Positions 8,437 to 16,453 of a stretch of DNA of 64,000 nucleotides are shown in pieces. How positions within the stretch are numbered: position 1 is the stretch's first letter; the number at the start of each line of letters is the position of its first letter. The translations under genes were made by a program, and so were the position numbers. Origin of the DNA: Rugamonas fusca (GTDB lineage Bacteria > Pseudomonadota > Gammaproteobacteria > Burkholderiales > Burkholderiaceae_D); the NCBI RefSeq assembly GCF_014042365.1, contig NZ_JACEZS010000012.1, positions 124,001 through 188,000 on the forward strand, read 5' to 3'. Below the pieces are notes generated by a model. It saw nothing but the letters and a program-made list of their open reading frames with translations. It was not told where the DNA came from and made no database searches.

Positions 8437-8964
8437 TTATTGGCAAGTCGACGTGACTAGCGTGACGACCGGCGGCGTGTTGGCGTTAGCAGCTTCCTTG
8501 TACGACAGGTAGCAAGTCACCGCCGTCGCCGTGCCCTTGATACTGTTCGGGACAACGACAAAGCCATTTGCTGGCACGGTCGGCGTGGTCGTCGTCGCTG
8601 GTACGTCGCTGCTTGTATTGTTGGGCGTGATCAGATAATCGTTCTCTGTGAGTCCGGCCGCGTTAGCCGTCGCGGTGCTCGCGCCCGGATAGGACGCGAC
8701 CAGCGGAATGGAAATACCGTCGTTGGTGATCTGCGTTGCGGAAGGATTGAGTAATGCCTGTCCATGCACCATGGCCGCAGTCGTATTCAGTGCGCCGCGC
8801 GCCGCCTGCAATGAAGCAACACGCGCGTCGCCACCAAGACTCGCAAATCGGGGCAAGGCCGTGGCCGCCAAAATACCCAGGATGACAATCACGACGATCA
8901 GCTCGATCAGGGTGAAACCAGCCTGTGCGGACGGACGGACGCTATGCGGTGCTTGCTTGTTCAT
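8437..8964 (-). CDS. mshA: MSHA major pilin MshA
   Basis: A 175-aa major pilin subunit. The leader MNKQAPHSVRPSAQAG is followed by FTLIELIVVIVILGILA, a textbook prepilin site with Glu at +5. The globular domain resembles MshA, with an NTTAAMVHGQALL helix and two C-terminal Cys (TCYLSYK and the penultimate residue of TSTCQ) for the disulfide loop. I place the start at the ATG at 8964, which has GGAGAAG 3 nt upstream; an upstream in-frame ATG at 8988 has no such site. The gene is less GC-rich than its neighbours. Confidence 0.9.
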   Translation of the reverse strand: MNKQAPHSVRPSAQAGFTLIELIVVIVILGILAATALPRFASLGGDARVASLQAARGALNTTAAMVHGQALLNPSATQITNDGISIPLVASYPGASTATANAAGLTENDYLITPNNTSSDVPATTTTPTVPANGFVVVPNSIKGTATAVTCYLSYKEAANANTPPVVTLVTSTCQ

Positions 8965-9035
8965 TAACTTCTCCAAATCGCCATACAAATCAGAAATTCA
9001 CAAGGGACGGTGCGCAGCAATCTGGTTGGGCGGCG

Positions 9036-9563
9036 CTAGTCATTCACTTGCTCAAAGGTCACACCTGCGTTTTCAGATGCTCCTGATGGCTTGGCGACTT
9101 TTGTGGGCAAGCGCAACAATTTTACCTTGAATTTCAACAGTTTCGCGGGAGCATTTCCAAAACTTTCGCGGTTATTTAACAAATAGATCAACGTCTTGTC
9201 ATGCCGATCAAAGTACCAGTTTCCGGCAGGTAATTCATTATTATCAGGAGAGAAATATTCCCCCAGATAATTAGCCGGTTTGCGGTCCAGCAGCCCGATG
9301 GGATTCTGCGCCGCCAGCACGCCGAGGTCGACGCCCCGCCCCGGCAATTGCGCCTGCGTCGCCTTCACTTCCAGCGCGGCGCGGATGTTGGCCGCCACTT
9401 CCTGCACGGCCACCAGCTCGGCCTGCTCCTGGTAAAACGCCACCCGCTCCAGCAACACCCCGGCCAGGATGGCCAGGATGGCAACGGCGACGGCGAACTC
9501 GAAGCGGCTCGCACCGCGCTGGCGCCACCGTTGCAAGCGCCCCACAGGCGGCCGCCTCTTCAT
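9036..9563 (-). CDS. MshB/MshF-like minor pseudopilin
   Basis: A 175-aa protein between mshG and mshA, the place of mshF/mshB in other loci. After a basic 17-residue leader comes RG|ASRFEFAVAVAILAIL: cleavage after Gly would leave Ala at +1 and Glu at +5, so it could be a processed pseudopilin despite lacking the usual Phe. The C-terminal domain contains GNWYFDRHDKTLIYLLNN, a pattern seen in MSHA accessory pilins. The last ~80 codons are clearly richer in A+T than the rest of the operon. ATGA overlap with mshG. Whether it is best called MshF or MshB I cannot decide. Confidence 0.65.
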   Translation of the reverse strand: MKRRPPVGRLQRWRQRGASRFEFAVAVAILAILAGVLLERVAFYQEQAELVAVQEVAANIRAALEVKATQAQLPGRGVDLGVLAAQNPIGLLDRKPANYLGEYFSPDNNELPAGNWYFDRHDKTLIYLLNNRESFGNAPAKLLKFKVKLLRLPTKVAKPSGASENAGVTFEQVND

Positions 9564-10795
9564 TTGTGCAACGCCACTTTGCCCAGGTCCCAGATCGGCA
9601 GGAAGATGCCCAACGCCAGCACCAGCACCAGCACGCCGAGAAAGGTGATCAATATCGGTTCGATCTGGGCCGACAGGGTCTTCAATTCATAATCGACTTC
9701 GCGCTCATACATCTGGGCGATCTCGTCCATGAGATCGTCGAGCGCGCCCGTCTCCTCGCCCACCGCGATCATTTGCAGCACTACGGGCGTGAACACGCCG
9801 GCCGCCGCCGCCGTGCGCAGGATGCTGTCGCCGCGCTCCACACCGTCGCGCATCTGCTCCACGCGCGCGGACAGGTAAGCGTTGTCGACCGTCTGCGCCA
9901 CCACCGTCAAGCCCTGCACGATGGGCACGCCGCTGCGGGCCGACAGCGCGAAACTGCGCGCGAAGCGGGCCATCGTGCCCTTGAGGATGATCTTGCCGGC
10001 CACCGGCACTTTCAGCTTGAACTTGTCCCAGCGATAGCGCCCCTGGGCCGTCGCGATCCAGGCCCGGAAGCCCAGCACGGCCGCCACCGCCATCGCCACC
10101 AGCAGCGGCCAGTAATGGACGGTGAAATTGGAACTGCCGATCAGGATGCGCGTCATCAGCGGCAACTCGGCATGGAAGGACTCGAACACCTTCACGAAGG
10201 CGGGAATGACGAAGATGTTCACGATCACCATGGCCGCCACCATCGCCACCACCACGAAGGTCGGATAGCGCATGGCCGTCTTGACCCGCTCGCGCATGTC
10301 GCGGTCGAACTCCATGTGATCAAACAATCGCAGGAACACTTCCTCGAGCCGGCCCGTCATCTCCCCCACCCGCACCATCGACAGGTAGAACGGGGTGAAC
10401 ACGGTCGGGTGGCGGCGCATGGCGGCCGACAGCTCGCGGCCCGAATCGAGCGATTCGCGCATGTCCTTGATGACCCGCCCGAACGCCTTGCTGACGGCCG
10501 ATTCCTGCAAGCCGGCCAGCCCGCGCATGATGGGCACACCGGCCTTGAGCAAGGTGTACAGCTGGCGGCTGAACAACTGCACGTCCATCGCCGTCACCTT
10601 CTTTTCCGTCAGCTTGACCCACCATGCGTCCCCATTCGAGGCATCCGTGGCGGCCCGCTTGGTGACGCTGATGTCGATCGGCGTCACCCCGGTATTGAAC
10701 AACTGGTCGGCCACGGCGCCGCTGTCGGTCGCCTCCAGCACTCCCTGCATCAGTTCGCCGCGTGCGTTGCGGCCCTTGTAAGCGTAGAGCGGCAC
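9560..10795 (-). CDS. mshG: MSHA platform protein MshG (GspF/PilC family)
   Basis: A 411-aa polytopic inner-membrane platform protein. It has two T2SSF domains (about 75-195 and 280-400), each preceded or followed by hydrophobic helices; FVVVAMVAAMVIVNIFVIPAF and the C-terminal ITFLGVLVLVLALGIFLPI are clear membrane segments. The start is GTG (MPLYAYKGRNARGELMQG), 1 bp after the mshE stop. It couples ATP hydrolysis by MshE to pilin extraction from the membrane. The family's usual length is about 400 aa. Confidence 0.92.
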   Translation of the reverse strand: MPLYAYKGRNARGELMQGVLEATDSGAVADQLFNTGVTPIDISVTKRAATDASNGDAWWVKLTEKKVTAMDVQLFSRQLYTLLKAGVPIMRGLAGLQESAVSKAFGRVIKDMRESLDSGRELSAAMRRHPTVFTPFYLSMVRVGEMTGRLEEVFLRLFDHMEFDRDMRERVKTAMRYPTFVVVAMVAAMVIVNIFVIPAFVKVFESFHAELPLMTRILIGSSNFTVHYWPLLVAMAVAAVLGFRAWIATAQGRYRWDKFKLKVPVAGKIILKGTMARFARSFALSARSGVPIVQGLTVVAQTVDNAYLSARVEQMRDGVERGDSILRTAAAAGVFTPVVLQMIAVGEETGALDDLMDEIAQMYEREVDYELKTLSAQIEPILITFLGVLVLVLALGIFLPIWDLGKVALHK

Positions 10796-10796
10796 G

Positions 10797-12500
10797 TCAA
10801 TCCTCGAACTGGTTGCTAATGCGCATGGCTTCGGCCACCGTCGTGCGGCCCTGCACCACCAGCTGCACGGCGTGGCGGCGCAAGGTGTTGCCCGCCATCT
10901 GGGCGGCGGCCGCCTTCAGGAAAGCGTTGGCGTCGTGGTGGTTGGCCGCGTCGACCACGGCACTGGTCATTTCCAGCAATTCATAGACCCCGGTGCGCCC
11001 CCGGTAGCCCATGCCGTTGCAGTGCGAGCAGCCCTTGCCGTGGAAATAGTGGCCGGTGCCGGCCTGGTCGCCCAGTTCCAGTCGCAGCCATTCCGTCTCC
11101 GTGGCGCTCGGCTGGTAAGGCGTGGTACAGCTTTCACAGATCACGCGTACCAGGCGCTGCGCCAGCACGGCTTGCAGCGAACTGCCCACCATGTAGCGCG
11201 GCACGCCCATGTCCATCAGGCGCAGCGGCGTGCCCAGCGCATCATTGGTGTGCAAGGTGGACAGCACCAGGTGGCCCGTCATCGCGGCCCGCAGGCCGAT
11301 CTGGGCCGTTTCCTGGTCGCGCATCTCGCCCACCAGCACGATGTCGGGGTCCTGGCGCAAGGCCGAGCGCAGCACGCGCGCGAAGTCGAGGTCAATCTTG
11401 TCGTTGACCTGCACCTGGTTGATGCCGCGCAGCCGGTATTCGATCGGGTCTTCCACCGTGATCAGCTTCTTTTCCACGGAATTGAGTTCGGCCAGCGCGC
11501 AATACAGCGTCGTGGTCTTGCCGCTGCCGGTGGGGCCCGTCACCAGCACCAGGCCGTTGGGGCGCTGGATGATGGCGCGGAATTTGTCCAGGATGGGCTT
11601 GGGCATGCCGATCGCGTCCAGCCGCAAGGTGGTGCCGGCCTGGTTGAGCAGACGCATCACCACCGATTCGCCATATTGCGTGGGCATGGTGGAGATACGC
11701 ACGTCGATGCGCTGCTGCTTGACGCGCACGGCGAAGCGGCCATCCTGCGGCAGCCGCTTCTCGGAAATGTCCAGGTCAGACATCAGTTTCAGGCGCAGCG
11801 CCAGCGCCGGCGCGATCTTGATGTCGGCCTCGGTCTGCAAATGCAGCACGCCATCGATGCGGAAGCGGATCTGCAGGCGCCCTTCCTGCGGCTCGATGTG
11901 GATGTCGGACGCGCCCACCTGGGCCGCGTCGTCGAACACCGATTGCAGCAGCTTGACGATGGGCGCTTCTTCCAGGTTGGGGTTGACGGCCAGCGCACCG
12001 AAGTCCACCGATACGTCGCCCAGGTCCTGCTCCAGCTCGCGCGCCAGGTCCGTGATGTCGTCCGTGCGGCGGTAGATGCGGTCGATGGCGCCCAGCACTT
12101 CCGTCTCGTTGACGACGGCCAGCTGCACGGTCTTCTTGAGGATGCGGGAAATCTCGTCGTAGGCGAACAGGTCGGTCGGGTCCGACATGCCCACCAGCAG
12201 CGAGGCGCCGCGGTCCTCGAGCGCCAGCGCGCGGAAGCGGCGGGCCTGGGTTTCGGGCAGCAGCCGCACCACGTCCGGGTTGATGTTATAGAACTTCAGG
12301 TTCAGGTAGGGAATGTCGAGCTGGCGGGCCAGCGCGCCGGCGATCTGCTCCTCGGTCACGTAGCCGCTCTCGATGAATAGCCGGCCCAGCTTGCGCCCGC
12401 TGCGCTTTTGCTCGGCCAGGGCCAGCCCCAGCTGTTCCTCGGACAGCAGCTTTTGCTGCACCAGGATTTCCCCCAGGCGCACTTTTTCCGGCCTTGCCAT
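10797..12500 (-). CDS. mshE: MSHA assembly ATPase MshE with c-di-GMP-binding MshEN repeats
   Basis: A 567-aa hexameric assembly ATPase (GspE/PilB family) acting in the cytoplasm. The N-terminus carries two tandem MshEN motifs, RLGEILVQQKLLSEEQLGLA (from residue 8) and KLGRLFIESGYVTEEQIAGA (from 38), the module shown in Vibrio MshE to bind cyclic di-GMP. Downstream are Walker A GPTGSGKTTT, Walker B DPDIVLVGEMRD, the His box TGHLVLSTLHTND, and a zinc-binding four-Cys cluster (CESC...CSHC). I place the start at the ATG at 12500, which has GGAGGAG 6 nt upstream, not at the far-upstream ATG at 12596, whose extension does not look like protein. First gene of the operon. Confidence 0.95.
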   Translation of the reverse strand: MARPEKVRLGEILVQQKLLSEEQLGLALAEQKRSGRKLGRLFIESGYVTEEQIAGALARQLDIPYLNLKFYNINPDVVRLLPETQARRFRALALEDRGASLLVGMSDPTDLFAYDEISRILKKTVQLAVVNETEVLGAIDRIYRRTDDITDLARELEQDLGDVSVDFGALAVNPNLEEAPIVKLLQSVFDDAAQVGASDIHIEPQEGRLQIRFRIDGVLHLQTEADIKIAPALALRLKLMSDLDISEKRLPQDGRFAVRVKQQRIDVRISTMPTQYGESVVMRLLNQAGTTLRLDAIGMPKPILDKFRAIIQRPNGLVLVTGPTGSGKTTTLYCALAELNSVEKKLITVEDPIEYRLRGINQVQVNDKIDLDFARVLRSALRQDPDIVLVGEMRDQETAQIGLRAAMTGHLVLSTLHTNDALGTPLRLMDMGVPRYMVGSSLQAVLAQRLVRVICESCTTPYQPSATETEWLRLELGDQAGTGHYFHGKGCSHCNGMGYRGRTGVYELLEMTSAVVDAANHHDANAFLKAAAAQMAGNTLRRHAVQLVVQGRTTVAEAMRISNQFED

Positions 12501-12710
12501 GTATTCTCCTCCAGTTCTGTCGCCGCCCAGCGCGCGCTGCGGCCATTCTAGTCCAGAAAATTGTCCTTGCCAGCAATCTACCCTTCGGAAAATCATGAAC
12601 GTCGCCAGAATACCGCTTCATAGGGGAAATTCACGTTTGCACTAGCAAGATCAGGGGGGAATGCGCTACAGTGTGGGTCGCTTACCACTCGCGCGCTCAG
12701 ACCGCTACAC
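12501..12710. other. Divergent intergenic region between the two pilus loci
   Basis: This 210-bp spacer is the only non-coding DNA between the minus-strand MSHA operon and the plus-strand second locus, so both upstream control regions must lie here or in the flanking genes. I see a candidate minus-strand promoter (12545-12573). No convincing plus-strand -35/-10 pair was found, and the plus-strand ATPase gene at 12711 has no clear ribosome-binding site. Confidence 0.6.
12545..12573 (-). promoter_or_regulatory. Candidate sigma-70 promoter for mshE
   Basis: On the minus strand CTGGCA (12573-12568) and TAGAAT (12550-12545) are separated by 17 bp; each matches four or five of the six consensus bases. 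Transcription would begin near 12538, about 38 nt before the mshE ATG, leaving room for its strong GGAGGAG ribosome site. Confidence 0.4.
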
Positions 12711-13427
12711 ATGACCGACCCTGCATTGCGAATCCACCAGCTTGCCAAGCGCTATGGCGACACCTGCGTCTTGCAGGACGTGGATCTGGAAGTGGCGGCC
12801 GGCGAGTGCGTGGCGCTGGTTGGCGTGAACGGCGCGGGCAAGACCAGCCTGATGAAATGCCTGCTTGATTTTTGCGCAGTCGATGGCGGCACCATCCATA
12901 TTTTCGGCCGCGACCACCGCCAGCCGGCCGCCCGCGCGCCGCTCGGTTTTCTGCCGGAGCGCTTCACCCCGCCCTATTACCTGACGGGAGCGGAATTTAT
13001 ACGGTACATACTAAGCCTGCAGGGCCAGGCGGCCGACCCGGCCGCCATCGACGGCATGGTGCGGGCGCTGGACCTGGAGGTGTCGGCCTTGCAACGTACG
13101 GTGCGCAGCTATTCCAAAGGCATGACCCAGAAACTGGGCCTGGCCGCCTGCCTGCTGGCGCCCAAGGCCCTGTACGTGCTCGACGAGCCCACCAGCGGCC
13201 TCGACCCGAAGGCGCGCGCCCTGTTCAAGGCCCAGCTGCTGGCCAGGCGCGCGGCCGGCAGCGCCCTGCTGTTCACCTCCCACCTGCTGGCCGACGTGGA
13301 CGAGCTGTGCGACCGCATGGCCATCCTGCACGCTGGCCGGATCCGCTACGCCGGCACGCCCGCCGACTGCCGTGCCCGCTACCAGGCCGACACGCTGGAG
13401 CAGGCTTTCCTGCGCTGCATCGCCTGA
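12711..13427 (+). CDS. ABC transporter ATP-binding protein of the second pilus locus
   Basis: A 238-aa cytoplasmic ABC ATPase. It has Walker A GVNGAGKTS (about residue 38), the signature YSKGMTQ, Walker B LYVLDEP followed by the D-loop SGLDPKA, and an H-loop TSHLL. It is a stand-alone half-transporter component of the ABC-2 (GldA/NatA-like) type. No permease is adjacent; the only one near is at 25293, at the other end of the same gene set, and I infer they form one transporter. It lies 10 bp before the ExeA-like gene. In Myxococcus xanthus an equivalent ATPase/permease pair (PilH/PilI) is needed for pilus assembly. Confidence 0.85.
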   Translation: MTDPALRIHQLAKRYGDTCVLQDVDLEVAAGECVALVGVNGAGKTSLMKCLLDFCAVDGGTIHIFGRDHRQPAARAPLGFLPERFTPPYYLTGAEFIRYILSLQGQAADPAAIDGMVRALDLEVSALQRTVRSYSKGMTQKLGLAACLLAPKALYVLDEPTSGLDPKARALFKAQLLARRAAGSALLFTSHLLADVDELCDRMAILHAGRIRYAGTPADCRARYQADTLEQAFLRCIA

Positions 13428-13437
13428 GGCCGCCACC

Positions 13438-14439
13438 ATGTACCGTTCCCATTTCGGCCTGCAGGAATCCCCGTTCGGCATCACGCCCAACCCGGCCTTC
13501 TTCTACGCCGGCAACACGCGCGGCGAAATCCTGCAGGCGCTGCTCTATGTCGTCACCCATGGCGAAGGCATCATCAAGGTCACCGGCGAGGTCGGCAGCG
13601 GTAAGACCATGCTGTGCCGCATGCTCGAAAGCCAGCTGCCACCCCACATCGAAGTGATCTACCTGGTCAACCCCAGCCTGTCGCCGCTGGAAGCGCTGTT
13701 CGCCATCGCCAGCGAGCTGGGCCTGCAGCCGGCCGGCAAACGGGGCGACGAGGTGCTGCGCGAACTGCACGCCGACCTGATCGCCAAGCACAGCGCCGGC
13801 AAGCAGGTGGTGCTGCTGGTGGAGGAAGCGCAAGCCATGCCGCTGGCCACGCTGGAGGAAATCCGGCTGCTGACCAACCTGGAAACGGCCCGCAACAAGC
13901 TGCTGCAAATCGTGCTGTTCGGCCAGCCCGAGCTCGATGAGCACCTGGACCTGGCCAGCATGCGCCAGCTCAAAGAGCGCATCACCCACAGCTTCGACGT
14001 GCCGGCCATGCCCCCGGAACTGGTGCCCGAGTTCCTCGACTTCCGGCTGCGCGCGGCCGGTTACGCGGGACCGGCGCTGTTCAGCCAGAAGGCGGCCTTG
14101 CGTATCGCCCGCGCCTCGGGCGGCATCGTGCGGCGCATCAATATCCTGGCCGACAAGGCCTTGCTGGCCGCCTACGCGGCCGACGCGGAGCGGGTCGAGG
14201 TGGACCATGTCAACAACGCGATACAGGAAACGACATTCAAGAAGAAAAACCGTATCGTATCGCACGCCACCACGGCGCTCACGCTCATCATCGTGCTGTT
14301 GTTAGCCGGCATCGCGTGGCTGCTGTGGCGCCCGCCCCTGCCGGCGCTGGCGCCGGCCCGGCCCGCCGCCGTGGCCCAGGTGGCACCGCAAGCGGCGCCA
14401 CCCGTGGCGGCCGTCTCGTCAAAGAATTTGCCTCAATGA
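13438..14439 (+). CDS. ExeA/MshM-like AAA ATPase
   Basis: A 333-aa paralogue of mshM (79-975): both open with a HFGL...PFGITP motif. Walker A is GEVGSGKT near residue 51 and Walker B LLLVEEAQ near 128, with Glu replacing the usual Asp of the LDEAQ motif. A membrane helix (about 281-301) is followed by a Pro/Ala-rich periplasmic tail of about 30 residues. There is no peptidoglycan-binding domain. The start is the ATG after GAGGCCGCCACC; longer in-frame starts overlap the upstream ABC gene and are not protein-like. Probable role: secretin assembly for this second machine. Confidence 0.85.
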   Translation: MYRSHFGLQESPFGITPNPAFFYAGNTRGEILQALLYVVTHGEGIIKVTGEVGSGKTMLCRMLESQLPPHIEVIYLVNPSLSPLEALFAIASELGLQPAGKRGDEVLRELHADLIAKHSAGKQVVLLVEEAQAMPLATLEEIRLLTNLETARNKLLQIVLFGQPELDEHLDLASMRQLKERITHSFDVPAMPPELVPEFLDFRLRAAGYAGPALFSQKAALRIARASGGIVRRINILADKALLAAYAADAERVEVDHVNNAIQETTFKKKNRIVSHATTALTLIIVLLLAGIAWLLWRPPLPALAPARPAAVAQVAPQAAPPVAAVSSKNLPQ

Positions 14440-14530
14440 AACGTAATGGTTGCTGGACAAGTTAAATTGTAAGATCATGTCGACTAGAATTCCAAAAGCA
14501 CAACATTCAGCGCAAGGGGCGGACAGATCA

Positions 14531-16453
14531 ATGAAAAACCACGTTGCTCCCTTGATCCCGGCCCTGTGCGGCATGCTGCTGGCCGGCTGCGCCAGCGCGC
14601 CCATGCCCGACTCGCGCAGCCATATCACCGAAGCGGCCCGCCCGGCCGGCGCCATCCCCGAGCCGGTGCAGGAGAGCGTGGCGCTGGCGCCGCCCAAGCC
14701 GGCCGCCAAGGTGGAAACCTACAGCGTGACCGTGCACAAGGTGCCCGTGCAGTCGCTGCTGTTCGCGCTGGCGCGCGACGCCGGCCTGAACGTGGACATC
14801 CACCCCGGCATCGAAGGCACGGTGACGCTCAACGCGCTTGACCAGACCATGCCGCAGTTGCTGGCCCGTATCGCCAAGCAGGTCGACATGCGCTACGAGA
14901 TCGACGGCAACAACCTGGTGGTGCAGCCCGACACGCCCGTGTGGCGCAACTACAAGGTCGATTACGTCAACATCGCGCGCAGCACCAGCAGCAGCGTCAA
15001 CATCGCCACCCAGATCTCGACCACGGGTGGCGGCTCGGCCAGCAACGTCAACACCGGCGCCACCAACAGCCCCAGCGCGCTCAACAGCACCAACAACGGC
15101 GCGTCGGGCAACAACAATTCGACCACGGCCGTCAACAACCGTTCGGATAACAACTTCTGGTACACGCTCGAGAAGAACATCCGCGACATGCTGCGCCCGT
15201 CCAACCTGTACGACACGCCGATCGACCCGCTGGCCGCGTTCCACGAGCAGCCGGCCAACGCGGCCGCGCAAAGCCAGGCCATGGCCATGCAACAGCAACA
15301 GCAGCAGGCCGGCCAGAGCAACCAGATGACGCCGGCCATCTTCGCCCCCCAAGGCGCGGCCGCCTTCAACGCCAATCCGGCCGCCCAGCAGCAGCAACAA
15401 TTGCAGCTGCAGGAAAAGCAGGCCGCCTTCAAGAACCAGGCCTCCGTCATCACCAATATCGAGGGCGGCCTGATCGCCGTGCGCGCCACCGCCCGCCAGC
15501 ACGAGAAGATCCAGCAATTCCTCGACATCGTGCTGGGCGCGGCCAAGCGCCAGGTGCTGATCGAAGCGACCATCATCGAGGTGCGGCTGAGCGACCAGTA
15601 CCAGCAAGGCATCAACTGGAGCAGCCTGGGCAAGGGCGGCCTCAAATTGACCCAGGGCCAGGTGGGTAACGCCACCTTGCCATCGGACGTCATCCCCGGC
15701 ACCTCGCCGGGCGTATTCGTGCTCAATTACGCCAACCCCACTTCGCGCCTGGGCAACATTGCCACCACCATCCAGCTGCTGGAAACGTTCGGCAAGGTCA
15801 AAGTGCTGTCCAGCCCCAAGATCAGCGTGCTCAACAACCAGACCGCCCTGCTGAAAGTGGTCGACAACAACGTGTTCTTCACCATCAAGGTCACGCCAGC
15901 CGTGTTAGGCAGCAATGGCTCGCCGACCACCCCGGCCACCTATGAATCGCGGCTCGAGACGGTGCCGGTGGGTTTCGTGATGAGCGTCACGCCGCAGATT
16001 TCCGACACCGATGAAGTCACGCTCAATGTGCGCCCCACCATCACCCGCATCGTCGGCTACGTGCAGGACCCCAACCCGGCGCTGGCGGCCGGCCAGGTGG
16101 TGAGCAAGGTGCCCGTGATCCAGGCCCGGGAGCTGGAATCGATCATGAAAGTGTCGAGCGGTCAGGTGGCCGTGATGGGCGGCCTGATGCAGGACTCGGT
16201 CGACAACACCAAGGATGGCGTGCCGGGCCTGAGCGCCCTGCCCGTGGTGGGCAACCTGTTCTCCTACCGTAACGAAAACAATGTCAAGACGGAGCTGGTC
16301 ATCTTCATGCGGCCGGTGGTGGTCAAGGACGCCAGCATCAATGGCGACTTCAAGGAGTACCGTTACCTGCTGCCCAACCAGGACGCGGCGGCGCCCGCGG
16401 CCCCGGCCGCCAGCGCCGCCCCTGTCACCCCCTTGAAGGCGGATGGAACATGA
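14531..16453 (+). CDS. MshL-like lipoprotein secretin
   Basis: A 640-aa outer-membrane secretin. The signal peptide MKNHVAPLIPALCGMLLAGC ends in a lipobox with Cys20. An STN/N0 domain (about 75-145) is followed by a Ser/Asn/Thr-rich linker, then a long Gln-rich stretch with runs of five or more Gln, and the C-terminal secretin barrel with GVPGLSALPVVGNLF. The frame is open further upstream to a TTG at 14450, but the lipoprotein signal and AAGGGGCGG ahead of the ATG at 14531 favour this start. The stop overlaps the next gene as ATGA. It gives the second locus its own outer-membrane channel. Confidence 0.9.
   Translation: MKNHVAPLIPALCGMLLAGCASAPMPDSRSHITEAARPAGAIPEPVQESVALAPPKPAAKVETYSVTVHKVPVQSLLFALARDAGLNVDIHPGIEGTVTLNALDQTMPQLLARIAKQVDMRYEIDGNNLVVQPDTPVWRNYKVDYVNIARSTSSSVNIATQISTTGGGSASNVNTGATNSPSALNSTNNGASGNNNSTTAVNNRSDNNFWYTLEKNIRDMLRPSNLYDTPIDPLAAFHEQPANAAAQSQAMAMQQQQQQAGQSNQMTPAIFAPQGAAAFNANPAAQQQQQLQLQEKQAAFKNQASVITNIEGGLIAVRATARQHEKIQQFLDIVLGAAKRQVLIEATIIEVRLSDQYQQGINWSSLGKGGLKLTQGQVGNATLPSDVIPGTSPGVFVLNYANPTSRLGNIATTIQLLETFGKVKVLSSPKISVLNNQTALLKVVDNNVFFTIKVTPAVLGSNGSPTTPATYESRLETVPVGFVMSVTPQISDTDEVTLNVRPTITRIVGYVQDPNPALAAGQVVSKVPVIQARELESIMKVSSGQVAVMGGLMQDSVDNTKDGVPGLSALPVVGNLFSYRNENNVKTELVIFMRPVVVKDASINGDFKEYRYLLPNQDAAAPAAPAASAAPVTPLKADGT

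Noticed and set aside
12637..12672. TTGCAC ... TACAGT as a plus-strand promoter for the second pilus locus
   Set aside because: The spacing is 24 bp, too long for a sigma-70 promoter.
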